From contig CALPUC020000034.1 in the NCBI GenBank assembly GCA_943326655.2, positions 1 to 8,212 of the forward strand: a DNA stretch of 8,212 bases. Reading direction: 5' to 3'. Positions 1-7,126 of this stretch are shown one piece after another; the stretch's first letter is position 1; each line of letters begins with the position of its first letter. Under the pieces are notes generated by a model. It was given only the letters and a program-made list of their open reading frames with translations. It made no database searches and was not told the DNA's origin. Both the position numbers and the translations under genes were made by a program. The DNA is from Rhodoluna limnophila. GTDB lineage: Bacteria; Actinomycetota; Actinomycetes; Actinomycetales; Microbacteriaceae.

Positions 1-2
1 AA

Positions 3-476
3 ATCGTTGAAGCCAATCGTGGCACCGCAAATCTTCTACTCTTGGGCATACCAACTCGGGGTGCTTGGCTTGCCGAACGAATTGCCAAATCAATCGCCGC
101 AAGCTATCCAGAGTTTGACGCCATTTCAAACTGCGGACGAATCGATGTCACACTATTTAGAGATGACCTTGCGACCAATCCGGGCAAAACAATAACGCAA
201 ACTGTGCTACCCACGTCGGGGGTAGATGGAAAAACTGTGGTGCTGGTTGATGATGTCCTATTCAGCGGACGAACCGTGAGAGCTGCCCTGGATGCGTTGA
301 ACGAGTTTGGTCGCCCAAGTGCCGTGAGACTCGCCGTCTTGATTGATCGAGGTCACCGTGAACTTCCGATTCGGGCCGACTACGTTGGGAAGAATTTACC
401 CACATCCCTAGACGAACGAATTCAAGTGCGACTGAACGAAACCGATACGGAAAATTCGGTGGTGATCGAGGGATGA
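3..476 (+). CDS. pyrR: PyrR, pyrimidine operon regulator / uracil phosphoribosyltransferase-like protein (5' end cut by window)
   Basis: PyrR is a phosphoribosyltransferase-fold protein that binds pyr mRNA in response to UMP, and many members also have uracil phosphoribosyltransferase activity. The open frame enters from the left edge; the first whole codon is at 3, leaving 157 visible residues. Actinobacterial PyrR proteins are roughly 175-195 residues, so about 20-35 N-terminal residues and the start lie outside. Visible motifs are LLLLGIPTRG (about bases 36-59), DVTLFRDDL (from 144), the PRPP-binding signature VVLVDDVLFSGRT (237-275), and the C-terminal LIDRGHRELPIRADYVGKN block, all diagnostic of PyrR rather than a generic PRTase. 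The stop TGA overlaps the pyrB ATG (ATGA). In mycobacteria PyrR acts by translational repression at a site in the 5' leader; the equivalent site here would lie upstream, so it cannot be inspected. An ATG-like start at 42 would cut into the fold and is not real. Confidence 0.96.
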   Translation: MVEANRGTANLLLLGIPTRGAWLAERIAKSIAASYPEFDAISNCGRIDVTLFRDDLATNPGKTITQTVLPTSGVDGKTVVLVDDVLFSGRTVRAALDALNEFGRPSAVRLAVLIDRGHRELPIRADYVGKNLPTSLDERIQVRLNETDTENSVVIEG

Positions 477-1426
477 AACTAAAGCACCTGGTCTCGGCCG
501 CCGACCTGAATCGAGCAGAAGCAATTCAGTTGATGGACACAGCAGTCGAAATGTCTTCGGTCAGCGCTCGAGAGGTAAAGAAGCTCCCGGCCTTGCGAGG
601 CAAGACCGTGGTTAATCTCTTTTACGAAGATTCCACACGCACCAGAGTCTCCTTCGAAGTAGCAGAGAAGCGCCTTTCGGCAGACGTAGTGAATGTGTCT
701 GCCAAGGGGTCCAGCGTCTCCAAGGGCGAGAGCTTGAAGGACACCGTGCAAACGCTGGCAGCAATTTCGGCAGACATCGTTGTGATGCGTCACTCCGCTT
801 CGGGCGCCGCGCACACCCTTGCCAATAGCGGTTGGTTTGATGGTTCGGTAATCAATGCTGGAGACGGAACACACGAGCATCCAACCCAAGCCCTTCTAGA
901 TGCCATTACGTTACGAGACCGTCTCATCTCAGATCCCTTGGGTAAAGATCTTTCCGGATTGAACGTGGCAATTGTGGGAGACATCGCGCATTCAAGAGTA
1001 GCCAGAAGTAATCTACTTCTCCTAAAGACTCTTGGTGCAAGAGTTCACTTTATTGCTCCACCCACCCTCCTCCCTAGAGCTCTAAGCGCCCAGGCTGTTA
1101 GTAGCCACCACAATTTCGACAATGCAATTGAAGAGCAGAGTTTCGACGCGGTGATGATGTTGCGAGTTCAGAGTGAACGGATGCAGGCTGCTTTCTTTCC
1201 GAGTGAGGCTGAGTATTCGAAACTTTGGGGTTTGAACCGAGAGCGGTTGAGTCGAATGAACAATCACACACTGGTTATGCACCCGGGCCCAATGAACCGG
1301 GGTCTTGAGATTGACAGTTTCTGCGCAGACAGTGAAAATTCAACGATTCTGGATCAGGTTCGTAACGGGGTCAGCGCCAGAATGTCCGTGCTTTATCACC
1401 TAGCCGGTACCGAGAGGAATGCATAG
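473..1426 (+). CDS. pyrB: Aspartate carbamoyltransferase catalytic subunit
   Basis: PyrB transfers the carbamoyl group of carbamoyl phosphate to L-aspartate, giving N-carbamoyl-aspartate: the committed pyrimidine step, in the cytoplasm. The 317 residues match the usual 300-320. The N-terminal carbamoyl-phosphate domain has FYEDSTRTRVSFE (S54-T-R-T-R58), the mobile-loop S80...K84 (SSVSKGES), R106-H107 and HPTQALLDA (H136-Q139). The C-terminal aspartate domain has RVQSER (R231, R236) and HPGPMNRGLEI (H270-I280). All expected catalytic residues are present. No regulatory pyrI follows. The ATG shares an ATGA with the pyrR stop; a GAGGG sits directly against the ATG, too close for a normal ribosome site, so translation probably depends on coupling to pyrR. 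The N-terminus (HLVSAADLNR) aligns with family starts, which supports this start. The TAG stop abuts the pyrC ATG. Confidence 0.98.
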   Translation: MKLKHLVSAADLNRAEAIQLMDTAVEMSSVSAREVKKLPALRGKTVVNLFYEDSTRTRVSFEVAEKRLSADVVNVSAKGSSVSKGESLKDTVQTLAAISADIVVMRHSASGAAHTLANSGWFDGSVINAGDGTHEHPTQALLDAITLRDRLISDPLGKDLSGLNVAIVGDIAHSRVARSNLLLLKTLGARVHFIAPPTLLPRALSAQAVSSHHNFDNAIEEQSFDAVMMLRVQSERMQAAFFPSEAEYSKLWGLNRERLSRMNNHTLVMHPGPMNRGLEIDSFCADSENSTILDQVRNGVSARMSVLYHLAGTERNA

Positions 1427-2707
1427 ATGAGCTTCACACTTTCAGACGTCACCCTGGCCGATGGTCGCAAGGTCAATGTCGCCATAGACGGAGATCGGAT
1501 CACGTCAGTTGGCACGGAGAAGCATGGAGAAATCATTGATTGCTCCGGTCTCGTACTGTTGCCCGGATTTGTCGATTTGCACACTCACCTTAGACAGCCT
1601 GGTTTTGAGCAGAGTGAGACGGTTCTCACCGGGTCGCAGGCCGCTGCCAAAGGCGGCTACACGGCTGTTCACCCAATGGCAAATACAATGCCCGTTGCTG
1701 ATAACGCCGGCGTAGTTGAGCAGATTCAACGGCTTGGCGAAGACGCCGGTTTGGTCGAAGTGCAACCCATCGGCGCTGTCACGGTCGGCTTAGAAGGTGA
1801 ACAGCTTTCCGAAATGGGGAGCATGAACGAGTCTCGAGCCAAGGTAACCATCTTCAGTGACGACGGTAAATGTGTGAGCGACGCTCTAGTGATGCGACGA
1901 GCCTTGTCTTACGTAAAAACCTTCAAAGGTGTTATCGCTCAGCACGCGCAGGAGCCGCGACTAACTCAAAATGCTCAAATGAACGAAGGTCAGGTTTCAG
2001 CAGAGTTAGGTCTATCAGGTTGGCCGGCAGTGGCGGAAGAATCGATCATTGCTAGAGACATCATGCTTGCCGATCTCACTAACTCCCGATTGCACGTTTG
2101 CCACGTATCTACCAAGGGCTCAATTGAGCAGATTCGTTTAGGTAAATCTCGTGGCGTGCAGGTGACCGCCGAGGTTACACCGCATCACTTGCTGTTGACC
2201 GATGAACTTGTTAGATCGTACGATCCGGTCTACAAGGTGAACCCGCCTTTGCGCACGCAGGTTGATGTGGATGCCCTGCGAGAGGCGCTCATCGACGGCA
2301 CAATTGACGTGATTGGAACAGACCACGCACCTCACCCGGATGAATCGAAAGACTGCGAATGGGCAAGCGCTGCGTTTGGAATGCTTGGTCTAGAAACGGC
2401 AGCCTCGATTGCTCAACTGGTTTTGATTGAGAGTGGCAAATCCAACTGGGAGCGTCTGGCCTCAGTGCTTTCAGTCGTTCCAGCTCAAATCAGCGGGCTT
2501 GAAACTCAGGGTCAACAGATCGAGGCCGGTTCTTTCGCCAACCTCGCTCTAATCGATCCAAAAGCAACTACGACCTTAACCGACGGCGGAGCGAGTAAGA
2601 GCAGCAATCAGCCCTACCGCAACATGAAACTCCCAGGTCGAGTTATTCACACCATTTTCAGAGGCAAATTCACAGTTCGCAATGGCGAATTGGCAGGGAA
2701 GGCATAA
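1427..2707 (+). CDS. pyrC: Dihydroorotase, class I (PyrC)
   Basis: PyrC is the zinc amidohydrolase that cyclises N-carbamoyl-aspartate to dihydroorotate. The 426 residues fit the class I (Aquifex/Bacillus type) family rather than the shorter E. coli type. Expected metal and substrate residues are visible: HTH (H52, H54) with R56, the aspartate in FSDDGK (D145/D146), H173 in AQHAQEP, H226 in HVCHVST, N272 in VNPPLR, and D299 plus H303 in GTDHAPH. The protein ends with the usual beta-sandwich return containing SFANLALIDP and GRVIHTIFRGK. Residue 57 is Gln where most class I enzymes read Glu (HLREPG). The ATG follows the pyrB TAG without a base between; AGAGGA at 1413-1418 is a good ribosome site 8 bases upstream. 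Actinobacterial (Streptomyces) ATCase is known to form a complex with DHOase, so the neighbouring gene products may associate; that is inference here. Confidence 0.98.
   Translation: MSFTLSDVTLADGRKVNVAIDGDRITSVGTEKHGEIIDCSGLVLLPGFVDLHTHLRQPGFEQSETVLTGSQAAAKGGYTAVHPMANTMPVADNAGVVEQIQRLGEDAGLVEVQPIGAVTVGLEGEQLSEMGSMNESRAKVTIFSDDGKCVSDALVMRRALSYVKTFKGVIAQHAQEPRLTQNAQMNEGQVSAELGLSGWPAVAEESIIARDIMLADLTNSRLHVCHVSTKGSIEQIRLGKSRGVQVTAEVTPHHLLLTDELVRSYDPVYKVNPPLRTQVDVDALREALIDGTIDVIGTDHAPHPDESKDCEWASAAFGMLGLETAASIAQLVLIESGKSNWERLASVLSVVPAQISGLETQGQQIEAGSFANLALIDPKATTTLTDGGASKSSNQPYRNMKLPGRVIHTIFRGKFTVRNGELAGKA
2695..2702 (+). promoter_or_regulatory. Ribosome binding site fixing the GTG start of carA
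   Basis: AGGGAAGG lies inside the last codons of pyrC, 7 bases before the GTG at 2710. It is among the strongest purine-rich ribosome sites in the window and supports GTG as the carA start; no ATG occurs nearby in that frame. Confidence 0.75.
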
Positions 2708-2709
2708 CA

Positions 2710-3846
2710 GTGAGTAAAGCTCTTTTAGTTCTCGAGGACGGCAAAGTCTTTCAGGGTCAAAGTTTTGGTACCGAGGGCCAATCGCTTGGAGAAGTGGTTT
2801 TCTGCACCGGCATGACCGGGTATCAAGAAACTCTCACCGACCCCAGTTACGCCGGACAAATAGTGGTTCAGACCGCTCCGCACATTGGAAACACCGGGGT
2901 TAATACCCGAGACGAAGAGTCGGATCGAGTTTGGGTTGCTGGATACGTTGTGCGCGATGCCTCTCGAATGGTCTCGAACTTCCGCAGCGAAGGTTCACTT
3001 GATGATGAACTCGTGAAATACGGTGTGGTGGGCATTAGGGGAGTCGATACGCGAGCTCTAACTCGTCACCTTAGGGATCGCGGCGTTATGCGCGGTGGAG
3101 TTTTCTCTGGTCCCAGCGCCGAACGCTCCCTTGAAGAGTTGGTATCTGAGGTGCAGTCTGCAAAAAAAATGCAAGGTCTGTCGCTTAGCGATGTCGTTTC
3201 AACCCAAAGTAAATACGTGGTTGCCGCCGAAGGCGAGTATTTTGGCAAAGTTGCCATTCTCGATTTAGGAATTAAGTCATCCACCATCGAGAACATGACC
3301 GCACGAGGCCTTGAGGTACATGTCTACCCAGCTACTAGCGGGGCACATCTACTCTTGGAAACAAATCCGGACGCTGTCTTTTACTCAAACGGTCCTGGCG
3401 ACCCAGAGACGGCCGCAACTCAGGTTTCCACGCTCCAAGAAGTACTAAAAACTAAGACTCCGTTCTTCGGTATTTGCTTCGGAAATCAACTTCTTGGTCG
3501 AGCTCTAGGATTCGAAACTTACAAACTTGCCTTTGGTCACAGAGGTATCAACCAGCCAGTTCTCGATCGGAGAACCGGGAAGGTTGAAGTCACTGCGCAT
3601 AACCACGGCTTCGCTGTAAGAGTAGACGGAGGCCCAGAGGTAGATTCCCCAGCGGGTTTCGGGCGCGTCAAAGTTAGTCACATTGCTTTGAATGATGATG
3701 TGGTCGAGGGATTGGAGTGCATCGACATTCCCGCGTATTCGGTTCAGTACCACCCCGAGGCTGCCGCCGGTCCACACGATTCGAACTACCTGTTCGACAG
3801 ATTAATTGAACTCATTAGTAATAACCGAAAGATTGAAAATGCCTAA
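2710..3846 (+). CDS. carA: Carbamoyl-phosphate synthase small (glutamine amidotransferase) subunit
   Basis: CarA hydrolyses glutamine and channels ammonia to CarB for carbamoyl phosphate synthesis. At 378 residues it is of normal length. The N-terminal CPSase small-chain domain covers about residues 1-150 (GEVVFCTGMTGYQETLTDPSY, roughly 27-47). A class I glutamine amidotransferase domain follows from about 180, with SNGPGDP (226-232), the nucleophile C256 in GICFGNQLLGRALG, the HNHGF motif (297-301), and the H348/E350 pair in QYHPEAAAGPHDS. The triad is therefore complete. GICFGNQ in place of the enterobacterial GICLGHQ is the common actinobacterial form. The GTG start is 2 bases after the pyrC stop and has a good ribosome site. 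The last 8 bases overlap carB. A run of eight A bases at 3162-3169, between the two domains, forms a potential slippery site. The frame is intact. Confidence 0.98.
   Translation: MSKALLVLEDGKVFQGQSFGTEGQSLGEVVFCTGMTGYQETLTDPSYAGQIVVQTAPHIGNTGVNTRDEESDRVWVAGYVVRDASRMVSNFRSEGSLDDELVKYGVVGIRGVDTRALTRHLRDRGVMRGGVFSGPSAERSLEELVSEVQSAKKMQGLSLSDVVSTQSKYVVAAEGEYFGKVAILDLGIKSSTIENMTARGLEVHVYPATSGAHLLLETNPDAVFYSNGPGDPETAATQVSTLQEVLKTKTPFFGICFGNQLLGRALGFETYKLAFGHRGINQPVLDRRTGKVEVTAHNHGFAVRVDGGPEVDSPAGFGRVKVSHIALNDDVVEGLECIDIPAYSVQYHPEAAAGPHDSNYLFDRLIELISNNRKIENA
3162..3169 (+). other. A8 homopolymer in the carA interdomain linker
   Basis: Eight consecutive A bases are read as GCA AAA AAA ATG (A151, K152, K153, M154), so the in-frame phasing is A AAA AAA, a classical -1 slippery heptamer. 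A -1 shift would add six codons (N A R S V A) and stop at the TAG at 3186-3188, just before the amidotransferase domain. No use as a frameshift site is shown; it may simply be an AAA-rich lysine pair. Confidence 0.6.
3827..3831 (+). promoter_or_regulatory. Weak ribosome binding site for carB
   Basis: GAAAG lies 7 bases before the ATG at 3839, inside the end of carA. It is a weak match, but its spacing, together with the family-typical N-terminus MPKRQDIKSVLVIGSG, favours 3839 over an upstream in-frame TTG at 3806. Confidence 0.5.
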
Positions 3847-6800
3847 GCGTCAAGATATCAAATCCGTCCTGGTAATTGGTTCGGGTCCAATCGTTATCGG
3901 TCAGGCCTGTGAGTTTGATTACTCGGGAACTCAAGCGTGTCGAGTGCTGCGCGAAGAGGGCATTAGGGTGATTTTGGTCAACTCGAATCCCGCGACGATT
4001 ATGACCGACCCCGATTTTGCCGACGCTACCTATGTTGAGCCAATCACTCCGGAAATCATTGAAAGCATCATTATCAAAGAAAAGCCGGACGCGATTCTTC
4101 CCACCCTAGGCGGTCAAACCGCTCTCAACGCGGCCATGTCTCTTCACGAGCTTGGAATCTTAGAGAAGTACAACGTCGAGCTTATTGGCGCCAAGGTTGA
4201 AGCAATCAAGAAGGGTGAAGACAGGCAGATCTTTAAGCAACTGGTAATTGATGCGGGAGCGGAAGTAGCTCGTTCAGTTATTGCACACAACATGGACGAA
4301 GTACTCGGCGCTGTTGATGTACTTGGCTACCCTCTGGTCGTTCGACCGTCTTTCACCATGGGAGGTCTGGGCTCCGGTTTCGCCTATAACGAGGAAGATC
4401 TCAGGCGTATTGCTGGGGCTGGTCTGCAAGCGAGCCCAACCACCGAGGTGCTTCTGGAAGAATCAATTCTCGGTTGGAAAGAATACGAACTCGAACTCAT
4501 GCGGGATACCGCCGACAACACCGTCGTGGTTTGCTCGATTGAGAATGTCGATCCTGTTGGAGTTCATACCGGTGACTCAATTACGGTCGCTCCAGCACTG
4601 ACCCTCACCGACCGTGAGTATCAAAATCTTCGCGACATCGGCATCCGAATCATCCGTGATGTCGGGGTTGATACCGGAGGTTGTAACATTCAGTTCGCCG
4701 TTGACCCAAGCGATGGTCGAGTAATTGTGATCGAGATGAACCCTCGCGTTAGCCGTTCATCCGCTTTGGCATCGAAGGCAACCGGTTTCCCGATTGCCAA
4801 GATTGCAGCCAAGCTTGCAATCGGCTACACCTTGGATGAGATTCCTAACGACATCACCAAAGTTACCCCGGCGAGCTTTGAACCAACCCTTGACTACGTG
4901 GTCGTTAAGGTTCCGCGATTCGCTTTTGAAAAGTTCCCAGCCGCCGACCCAACCCTCACAACCACGATGAAGTCGGTTGGTGAGGCCATGGCAATTGGTC
5001 GAAACTTCAGCCAAGCTCTTCAAAAAGCACTGCGCTCCCTTGAGAAGAAGGGTTCGTCATTCCACTGGAGTCAGCAAGCCAAGTCGGTTTCTGATTTGCT
5101 TGAAGAGATCAAAACGCCTACGGATGGTCGCATTGTTGCGGTTCAGCAAGCCTTACGCCTAGGAGCCTCACCGGTCGAGGTTTTCGAGGCGACCAAGATT
5201 GATCCTTGGTTCATTGACCAGATTGTTTTGATCAACGAAGTTGCTCAGCAGACCGCTGAGGCACCTGAACTAACAGCCGACGTAATCAAGGAAGCTAAGG
5301 AGCACGGCTTCTCAGACGCTCAACTTGGTCAGCTTCGTTCAATGCCGGAGCCAGAAGTTCGTGCGGTAAGGCACTCCTTGAATCTCCGACCAGTGTTTAA
5401 GACGGTGGATACCTGTGCTGGAGAGTTCCCAGCTCTCACTCCCTACCACTACTCGACGTACGAACAGGAAACCGAAGTCGTTGCCTCAGGACGCCGCAAA
5501 GTAGTGATCCTAGGTTCAGGCCCTAACCGCATTGGCCAGGGCGTCGAGTTCGACTATTCATGTGTGCATGCCTCGTTTGCACTTTCCGAGGCTGGCTTCG
5601 AAACCATCATGATCAACTGCAATCCGGAGACGGTCTCAACCGATTACGACACATCAGACCGTCTGTACTTTGAACCACTTACGCTCGAGGATGTCCTAGA
5701 GGTAATCCACGCTGAAAGCGCCAGCGGAGAGTTAGTCGGTGTCGTTGTCCAGCTTGGTGGCCAAACCGCACTCGGGCTTGCCAAGGGGCTCAAAGAGGCC
5801 GGCGTGCCGATTTTGGGTACATCTCCCGAAGCCATTGACCTCGCTGAAGAGCGAGGCTTGTTCTCTCAGATTCTTGATGAAGCCGGATTGCGTTCGCCCG
5901 CCAACGGCGTAGCAATAAATCTCGCTGAGGCAACCGAAGTGGCGAATCGAATCGGATATCCAGTCCTGGTTCGTCCGTCCTTTGTTCTTGGCGGCCGAGG
6001 TATGGAAATTGTTTACGATCATAATTCGTTGGTGGGTTACTTCGATCGCATCGCAGAGTATGGTCTGATTGGTCCTGGATACCCGCTGCTTGTTGACCGT
6101 TTTCTAGATGACGCCATCGAAATTGACATCGACGCTTTATATGACGGACACGAGCTTTACGTCGGTGGTGTCATGGAACACATCGAAGAAGCCGGTATTC
6201 ACTCCGGAGATTCATCGTGCACCTTGCCTCCGATAACGCTTTCCGCAGCACAGATTGAACGTGTTCGTGAGGGCACTGAACTAATTGCCAAGGGTATTGG
6301 TGTGCGAGGTCTTATCAATGTGCAGTTTGCTATAGCCAACGACGTACTCTACGTTTTAGAAGCGAATCCTCGGGCTTCACGCACGGTGCCATTCGTTTCA
6401 AAAGCTCTTGGAATTACCCTGGCTAAAGCGGCATCTCTGGTTATGGTCGGTCGAACCATCAAGGAATTGAAGGCTGAAGGCCATCTACCAACTATGGATG
6501 GCACGCACATTCCATCTGGATCGGCCATCGCGGTTAAGGAAGCAGTACTTCCATTCAAGCGTTTTGCCACCAGGGACGGTCGTTTTGTCGATTCCTTGCT
6601 TGGTCCGGAGATGCGCTCAACCGGTGAAGTTATGGGAATTGATGTTGATTTTCCTACGGCTTTTGCCAAGAGTCAATCTGCGGCAGGAAGTTCGTTACCC
6701 ACAAGTGGAACGATTTTCGTATCTGTTGCCGACCGGGATAAACCTCAGGTCTTGTTGCCCGTTAGACGTCTTCAGCAGCTTGGCTACAAGATTCTGGCAA

Positions 6801-7126
6801 CGCTCGGAACGGCAGCCGTCCTCGAACGCCATGGAATCGCAGTTGAAAGTGTCCGTAAGGAATCAACCCCTGGAAGCGAGCCCTCAATCGTAGAGCTAAT
6901 TACCGCGGGCAAGGTGGATGTTGTGGTCAACACGCCTTCCGGATCTTCAGCACGCAAAGATGGTTACGAGATTCGGGCTGCAACTACCGCTGCAGACAAG
7001 GCGATCTTTACAACCATCGCTCAATTGAGCGCTGCCATTGGATCATTCGAGAGAGTTATTGCTGGTCCTTTTGAGGTACGTTCACTGCAGGAGCACGCAC
7101 GAGATCGGGCGGCAAAACTTGCCTAA
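3839..7126 (+). CDS. carB: Carbamoyl-phosphate synthase large subunit
   Basis: CarB uses two ATP, bicarbonate and ammonia from CarA to make carbamoyl phosphate for PyrB and for arginine synthesis. From ATG 3839 it has 1095 residues (E. coli 1073). It has two homologous synthetase halves. The carboxyphosphate half carries R129, R169 (VVRPSFTMGGLGSG), H243 (GVHTGDS) and E299/N301 (EMNPRVSR). An oligomerisation region spans about 400-550. The carbamoyl-phosphate half begins VVILGSGPNRIGQGVEFDYS (555-574) and has LVRPSFVLGGRGM (710-722) and E841/N843 (EANPRASR). Much of the protein keeps E. coli numbering exactly. The C-terminal MGS-like allosteric domain (about 955-1095) retains residues matching the E. 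coli effector site: S962, K968, T988, T991, K1007, N1031, T1032. UMP inhibition is therefore likely (inference). The start overlaps the carA stop by 8 bases (ATGCCTAA), and the end overlaps pyrF in the same way. Confidence 0.98.
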   Translation: MPKRQDIKSVLVIGSGPIVIGQACEFDYSGTQACRVLREEGIRVILVNSNPATIMTDPDFADATYVEPITPEIIESIIIKEKPDAILPTLGGQTALNAAMSLHELGILEKYNVELIGAKVEAIKKGEDRQIFKQLVIDAGAEVARSVIAHNMDEVLGAVDVLGYPLVVRPSFTMGGLGSGFAYNEEDLRRIAGAGLQASPTTEVLLEESILGWKEYELELMRDTADNTVVVCSIENVDPVGVHTGDSITVAPALTLTDREYQNLRDIGIRIIRDVGVDTGGCNIQFAVDPSDGRVIVIEMNPRVSRSSALASKATGFPIAKIAAKLAIGYTLDEIPNDITKVTPASFEPTLDYVVVKVPRFAFEKFPAADPTLTTTMKSVGEAMAIGRNFSQALQKALRSLEKKGSSFHWSQQAKSVSDLLEEIKTPTDGRIVAVQQALRLGASPVEVFEATKIDPWFIDQIVLINEVAQQTAEAPELTADVIKEAKEHGFSDAQLGQLRSMPEPEVRAVRHSLNLRPVFKTVDTCAGEFPALTPYHYSTYEQETEVVASGRRKVVILGSGPNRIGQGVEFDYSCVHASFALSEAGFETIMINCNPETVSTDYDTSDRLYFEPLTLEDVLEVIHAESASGELVGVVVQLGGQTALGLAKGLKEAGVPILGTSPEAIDLAEERGLFSQILDEAGLRSPANGVAINLAEATEVANRIGYPVLVRPSFVLGGRGMEIVYDHNSLVGYFDRIAEYGLIGPGYPLLVDRFLDDAIEIDIDALYDGHELYVGGVMEHIEEAGIHSGDSSCTLPPITLSAAQIERVREGTELIAKGIGVRGLINVQFAIANDVLYVLEANPRASRTVPFVSKALGITLAKAASLVMVGRTIKELKAEGHLPTMDGTHIPSGSAIAVKEAVLPFKRFATRDGRFVDSLLGPEMRSTGEVMGIDVDFPTAFAKSQSAAGSSLPTSGTIFVSVADRDKPQVLLPVRRLQQLGYKILATLGTAAVLERHGIAVESVRKESTPGSEPSIVELITAGKVDVVVNTPSGSSARKDGYEIRAATTAADKAIFTTIAQLSAAIGSFERVIAGPFEVRSLQEHARDRAAKLA
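7107..7112 (+). promoter_or_regulatory. Candidate ribosome binding site for the TTG start of pyrF
   Basis: GGGCGG ends 6 bases before the TTG at 7119, within the end of carB. It is an imperfect Shine-Dalgarno match but is correctly spaced, and it supports the TTG as the pyrF start. Confidence 0.45.

Noticed and set aside
479..889. 136-residue open frame on the minus strand opposite pyrB
   Set aside because: It is the antisense shadow of a strongly conserved gene, with no recognisable motif.
1714..2134. GAGCAGATTC present twice in pyrC
   Set aside because: A ten-base repeat encoding Glu-Gln-Ile in both places; explained by coding sequence and chance.
3806..3838. Upstream TTG start for carB, giving 11 extra residues
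   Set aside because: This stretch is the coding end of carA; the ATG at 3839 has a spaced purine tract and begins at the family-typical CarB N-terminus.
6498..6893. 131-residue open frame in another + frame inside carB
   Set aside because: It overlaps the conserved CarB C-terminal half, which is clearly the coding frame; no family resemblance.
7038..7118. Longer PyrF beginning at a TTG inside carB
   Set aside because: The extra 27 residues are carB's allosteric domain read in another frame and do not resemble PyrF N-termini; TTG 7119 gives the normal family length.
3860..7126. Two similar halves in carB as a recent repeat
   Set aside because: The halves are the ancient internal duplication of the CarB family, diverged at DNA level, not a recent repeat.
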